Source: Desulfobacteraceae bacterium (lineage in GTDB: Bacteria; Desulfobacterota; DSM-4660; Desulfatiglandales; Desulfatiglandaceae). Taken from it: a stretch of DNA of 8,058 nucleotides. The stretch is from positions 1 to 8,058 of the forward strand of contig DSCZ01000360.1 of assembly GCA_011048855.1 (NCBI GenBank). Reading direction: 5' to 3'. The notes under the pieces were generated by a model. The model worked only from the letters and a program-made list of their open reading frames with translations, did no database searches and had not been told where the DNA came from. The position numbers and the translations under genes were made by a program. Of the stretch, positions 5,685 through 8,058 are shown one piece after another. Numbering within the stretch: the stretch's first letter is position 1; every line of letters begins with the position of its first letter.

Positions 5685-6836
5685 ATGACTACAACCAGCC
5701 GCAGAACCGATCGAATCTCCTCGTTCATCGTGATGGATGTCCTGGAAAAGGCCCAGCAGCTCGAAAGAGAAGGCCGCAGCATCGTACACCTGGAAATAGG
5801 AGAACCTGATTTCCCGACCCCGGAATGCATCTGCGAAGCCGCCCGCGAAGCCATGAGTGCGGGTAAAACCCATTACACCCACAGCCTCGGCATCCCTGAA
5901 TTGAGAAGAGCAATAGCCGACCACTACCTGGAGCGCTACCGGGTCACCGTTGAACCGGAAAGAATACTTGTAACTTCCGGCACCTCCCCTGCCTTGTTCA
6001 TGATTTTCTCGGCACTGCTGGAGGCCGGTGATGAAATAATCATGTCCGACCCCCATTACCCGTGTTATCCGAATTTCGCGTATTTTCTCGGTGCCCGCCC
6101 GATTTTTGTACCCGTCCGTGAGCAGAATTCATTCCAGATCGAACCCCGCGAAGTTAAAAGCTTCATCGGCCCGCGCACCAGGGCCTTGGTTGTCAATTCA
6201 CCATCAAATCCCACAGGGGCGCTTCTTTCAGACGAAAACATGGAGGGGATATCAAAGCTGGGTCTGCCTGTAATCTCCGATGAAATCTATCATGGGCTGG
6301 TTTATGGAAGAAAAGAACGCTCTATCCTTGAATTTACGGACAATGCCTTTGTATTAAACGGCTTTTCCAAGCTTTACGCGATGACCGGATGGCGGCTGGG
6401 CTACCTGGTGGCTCCGGAGCAATTTATGCGGCCCGTTCAGAAAATACAGCAAAATCTGATGATTTCGGCAGGGAGCCTTTCCCAGTGGGCCGGCGTGGCC
6501 GCCCTGTCGGCCGCCGGTGAAGAGGTAGACCGCATGAAGGCGGTCTACGACGAACGGCGGCGCTTCCTGCTCGGGAGATTGAGGGGCATGGGTTTCGGTA
6601 TACCCTACGAGCCGGTGGGTGCTTTTTATATTCTGGCAAACGCATCCCACCTGTCGCGCGACTCGTATGACCTTGCATTTGAACTGCTCGAAAACGCCGG
6701 AGTCGCCGTTACTCCCGGCATCGACTTCGGTGCCGGTGCCGAAGGGTATCTCCGGTTTTCCTATGCAAATTCCATCGAACAGATTCGTGAAGGGTGCGAC
6801 AGGCTGGAACATTATCTTTCCTCACGCTCATTATGA
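5685..6836 (+). CDS. Class I/II PLP-dependent aminotransferase (AspB-like)
   Basis: This is a cytoplasmic transaminase of fold type I, 383 aa, complete. Visible landmarks are EIGEPDFPTP (38-46, N-terminal substrate gate), YTHSLGIPELRRAIADHY (64-81), TSGTSPALF (98-105, PLP phosphate binding), NSPSNPTG (171-178, Asn175), ISDEIYHGLVYG (197-208, Asp199 and Tyr202), and NGFSKLYAMTGWRLGY (225-240), where Lys229 forms the Schiff base and Arg237 binds the phosphate. Arg357 in LRFSYANS is the expected carboxylate-binding Arg. The pattern is that of the aspartate/aromatic/alanine-type enzymes; substrate cannot be assigned from motifs. It starts 25 bp after hisG with AAGGA about 10 nt before the ATG, so it is likely cotranscribed. 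Its position invites a role as histidinol-phosphate aminotransferase, though its motifs are nearer AspB than HisC. The engB gene starts 10 bp after its stop. Confidence 0.92.
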   Translation: MTTTSRRTDRISSFIVMDVLEKAQQLEREGRSIVHLEIGEPDFPTPECICEAAREAMSAGKTHYTHSLGIPELRRAIADHYLERYRVTVEPERILVTSGTSPALFMIFSALLEAGDEIIMSDPHYPCYPNFAYFLGARPIFVPVREQNSFQIEPREVKSFIGPRTRALVVNSPSNPTGALLSDENMEGISKLGLPVISDEIYHGLVYGRKERSILEFTDNAFVLNGFSKLYAMTGWRLGYLVAPEQFMRPVQKIQQNLMISAGSLSQWAGVAALSAAGEEVDRMKAVYDERRRFLLGRLRGMGFGIPYEPVGAFYILANASHLSRDSYDLAFELLENAGVAVTPGIDFGAGAEGYLRFSYANSIEQIREGCDRLEHYLSSRSL

Positions 6837-6846
6837 CGGCTCCGGT

Positions 6847-7431
6847 ATGGACGTAAAATTTATCACCAGCGCCGGCGGACCGTCGGGGTTCCCAATCGCC
6901 GACAGGCCGGAGGTGGCGTTTGCCGGAAGATCCAACGCCGGCAAGTCTTCGCTGATCAACACCCTGACGAACCGCAAAAAGCTCGCGCGAACCAGCGGAA
7001 CTCCCGGTCGCACCCGGCTGATCAATTTTTTTGCCGTCGGTGAAGAGGTTTATTTCGTGGATCTTCCCGGATACGGATTTGCCAGGGTGCCCGTGTCGGT
7101 CCGGAAGTCATGGATGCACCTGGTGGAAACCTACCTTGAAATACGTCCCACCCTGGCCGCCGTTGTAGTTATAATCGATATACGAAGGGAGCCCTCGAAG
7201 GGCGACATAGATCTTCTCCACAGACTAAAGATGAGGGGTATCCCGGCGATACCGGCCCTGACCAAATCGGACAAACTTTCCCGGGGCAAGGCCGCGGAGA
7301 AGCGCACAGCCGTCACCCGCAGCCTTCTGGAACTCCTGCCGCTGCCGCCGGTTGTTTTCTCATCAAAAACCCGCGAAGGAAGAGATGAGCTCTGGGGACA
7401 AATAAATAAGCTGACCTCGACGGACCGCTGA
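6847..7431 (+). CDS. engB: Ribosome biogenesis GTP-binding protein EngB/YsxC
   Basis: This small, usually essential GTPase assists late assembly of the large ribosomal subunit. The protein is 194 aa, typical of the family. All G motifs are present: G1 GRSNAGKSS (27-35), the G2 Thr region RTSGTPGRT (48-56), G3 DLPGYGFA (72-79), G4 TKSD (139-142) and G5 SSK (172-174). The GRSNxGKSS P-loop and the DLPGYGFA switch are diagnostic of EngB. I chose the ATG at 6847 because it puts the family's N-terminal phenylalanine strand and the P-loop at the usual distance; the frame is open further back to 6619, but that stretch lies over the aminotransferase gene and does not resemble EngB. The ribosome site is weak (only GGC/CCGG before the ATG), and the 10-bp gap after the aminotransferase suggests coupled translation. 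It is the last gene of the rightward cluster and converges on the NtrC-type gene. Confidence 0.93.
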   Translation: MDVKFITSAGGPSGFPIADRPEVAFAGRSNAGKSSLINTLTNRKKLARTSGTPGRTRLINFFAVGEEVYFVDLPGYGFARVPVSVRKSWMHLVETYLEIRPTLAAVVVIIDIRREPSKGDIDLLHRLKMRGIPAIPALTKSDKLSRGKAAEKRTAVTRSLLELLPLPPVVFSSKTREGRDELWGQINKLTSTDR

Positions 7432-7444
7432 TATTCACAGCCCG

Positions 7445-7455
7445 GTCAATCATTG
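7445..7455. repeat. Left copy of an 11-bp direct repeat (candidate target-site duplication)
   Basis: GTCAATCATTG occurs here and again, identical, at 7612-7622, exactly flanking the repeat element. The inner nine bases are CAAT-C-ATTG, a near-palindrome, which may reflect target preference. Confidence 0.6.
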
Positions 7456-7611
7456 ATGAGTTCGTAAAAACTCACAAATTACACGGCTATGGAAAAAGTT
7501 CAAATGCAAGGCTTGCGAATCCTGAGGAGTGAGGCGTACTTACAGTACGTTGCAGCGACGAAGGATGAAGCGTAATCCCGCGTGCCGCGGGATTGGACTT
7601 TTTACGACGCC
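7456..7611. repeat. MITE-like intergenic repeat element (about 156 bp)
   Basis: This stretch fills the gap between the convergent engB and NtrC-type genes and has no coding capacity. Its ends are inverted: TTCGTAAAAACTC near the left end (7461-7473) matches the reverse complement of GACTTTTTACGA near the right end, with TCGTAAAAA shared exactly. Identical 11-bp direct repeats flank it on both sides. Inside are three short perfect hairpins: GCAAG/CTTGC (7506-7516), CGTACT/AGTACG (7535-7549) and AATCCCGCG/CGCGGGATT (7574-7594). Two similar purine-rich 16-mers (7523-7538 and 7559-7574, 11 of 16 matching) flank the middle hairpin. No transposase is present, so it would be non-autonomous. I recall similar GTAAAAA-ended intergenic repeats in Desulfobacterota genomes, but could not verify this here. 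Confidence 0.65.
7574..7603 (+). terminator. Possible intrinsic terminator after engB, inside the repeat
   Basis: A perfect 9-bp stem, AATCCCGCG/CGCGGGATT, with a 3-base loop (7583-7585) is followed after four bases by TTTTT (7599-7603). This is the right layout for termination of the rightward transcript, though the T-tract is short and slightly displaced. In the other direction there is no T-tract after the stem, so it would not serve the leftward gene well. Confidence 0.45.
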
Positions 7612-7622
7612 GTCAATCATTG
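7612..7622. repeat. Right copy of the 11-bp direct repeat, containing the NtrC-type gene's stop codon
   Basis: This GTCAATCATTG is identical to 7445-7455. Bases 7613-7615 are the minus-strand TGA stop of the regulator, so the last codons and stop of that gene lie within this copy. Confidence 0.6.
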
Positions 7623-8058
7623 GAATCGCTTTTTATACCCTCGAGCCCATAGGCTTTGATTTTCTTGTGAAGACTGCTGCGCTCCATTCCTATGGCTTCG
7701 GCTGTCTGCGAAATATTTCCTCCGCACTGTTTCAGCCTGGCTTCTATAAAAAGCTTTTCAAATTCGCTCCTTGCATCCCGGAGCGAGCCTTCCATAAACA
7801 TCGCCCCAAGTCTTTCCCGCTCCGCCGAAGATTTATTATACGGGGCCGGGATGTCTCTGGCCTCTATCGCCTTTCCCCGGGTCATGATCAGCAGTCTCTC
7901 CACCAGGTTCTTCAACTCCCTGACATTGCCCGGCCAGTCGTAGCATCGAAGCATGTCGAGCGCCCCGTCAGAAAAGCGTTTTTGTTCGATGTTCGCATTG
8001 AGGACCAGCTCCTGCTGAAATTCCTCGACCAGCTCCGGAATGTCGTCGAGTCGCTCCC
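7613..8058 (-). CDS. NtrC-family sigma-54-dependent activator, C-terminal part (5' end outside window)
   Basis: The frame is open to the right edge, and 147 residues of the C-terminus are visible. From the edge inwards: ERLDDIPELVEEF is the end of the AAA+ sigma-54-interaction domain (in intact proteins PLRERxxDIPxL), followed by YDWPGNVRELKNLVERLLIM, the classic WPGNVRELxN segment with its sensor II Arg. A linker of about 45 residues leads to a Fis-type helix-turn-helix, LIEARLKQCGGNISQTAEAIGMERSSLHKKIKAYGL, which binds enhancer DNA. The protein ends with a short polar tail. Such proteins activate sigma-54 promoters in response to a sensor kinase or ligand; whether a receiver or other sensory domain is present cannot be seen because the N-terminus lies outside. 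It converges with engB, with the repeat element between them and its stop within the repeat's flanking duplication. The target genes are unknown. Confidence 0.93.
   Translation of the reverse strand, partial: ERLDDIPELVEEFQQELVLNANIEQKRFSDGALDMLRCYDWPGNVRELKNLVERLLIMTRGKAIEARDIPAPYNKSSAERERLGAMFMEGSLRDARSEFEKLFIEARLKQCGGNISQTAEAIGMERSSLHKKIKAYGLEGIKSDSND

Noticed and set aside
5077..5688. 203-codon open frame on the plus strand within and past hisG
   Set aside because: It lies in a shifted frame of hisG with an Arg/Gly/His-rich composition typical of a shadow, and shows no domain.
6619..6846. N-terminal extension of EngB from an upstream ATG
   Set aside because: It overlaps the aminotransferase coding region in another frame and would add 76 residues unlike any EngB N-terminus.
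1..8058. tRNA, rRNA, CRISPR array or transposase gene
   Set aside because: None was seen: no cloverleaf-like sequence with a T-loop motif, no regularly spaced repeats, and no transposase or integrase motifs in any frame.

Overview
The window looks like ordinary chromosome from a Gram-negative anaerobe of the Desulfobacterota (the former Deltaproteobacteria, in the Syntrophobacter/Syntrophus/Desulfobacterales sphere). This is inferred from three things: a stand-alone long-form HisG beside a monofunctional HisI, an NtrC-type sigma-54 activator at the right edge, and an intergenic repeat ending in GTAAAAA/TTTTTAC of a style I associate with that group. No database search was possible, so the taxonomy is a guess. 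There are no tRNA or rRNA genes, no CRISPR array and no transposase gene.

Left part (1-2350). A protein of unknown function with a C-terminal peptidoglycan-binding domain enters from the left edge. It is followed by a 235-bp gap holding an antisense relic of a fold-type I aminotransferase. Next comes a complete 3-hydroxyacyl-CoA dehydrogenase (hbd type). Its stop codon overlaps the TTG start of a macro-domain gene that is cut off after about 44 codons, right where the convergent pyridoxal kinase gene ends.

Middle part (2362-4409). On the minus strand lies a two-gene unit, a short-form 6-phosphogluconate dehydrogenase followed 37 bp later by a pyridoxal/pyridoxamine kinase. A divergent intergenic region of about 220 bp, with a perfect 11-bp-stem hairpin, separates it from the rightward genes.

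Right part (4410-8058). A rightward, tightly packed cluster runs hisI, hisG, a class I aminotransferase and engB. HisI and HisG carry out steps of histidine synthesis; the aminotransferase might supply a transamination for the same or another amino-acid pathway; EngB is a ribosome-assembly GTPase. The cluster converges on the 3' end of an NtrC-family regulator that leaves by the right edge. The convergent gap is filled by a MITE-like repeat of about 156 bp, flanked by a perfect 11-bp direct repeat that looks like a target-site duplication and that includes the regulator's stop codon.

I found no convincing new multi-gene system. The most unusual material lies between the genes: two gene relics on either side of hbd, the non-autonomous repeat, and the strong hairpin upstream of hisI.
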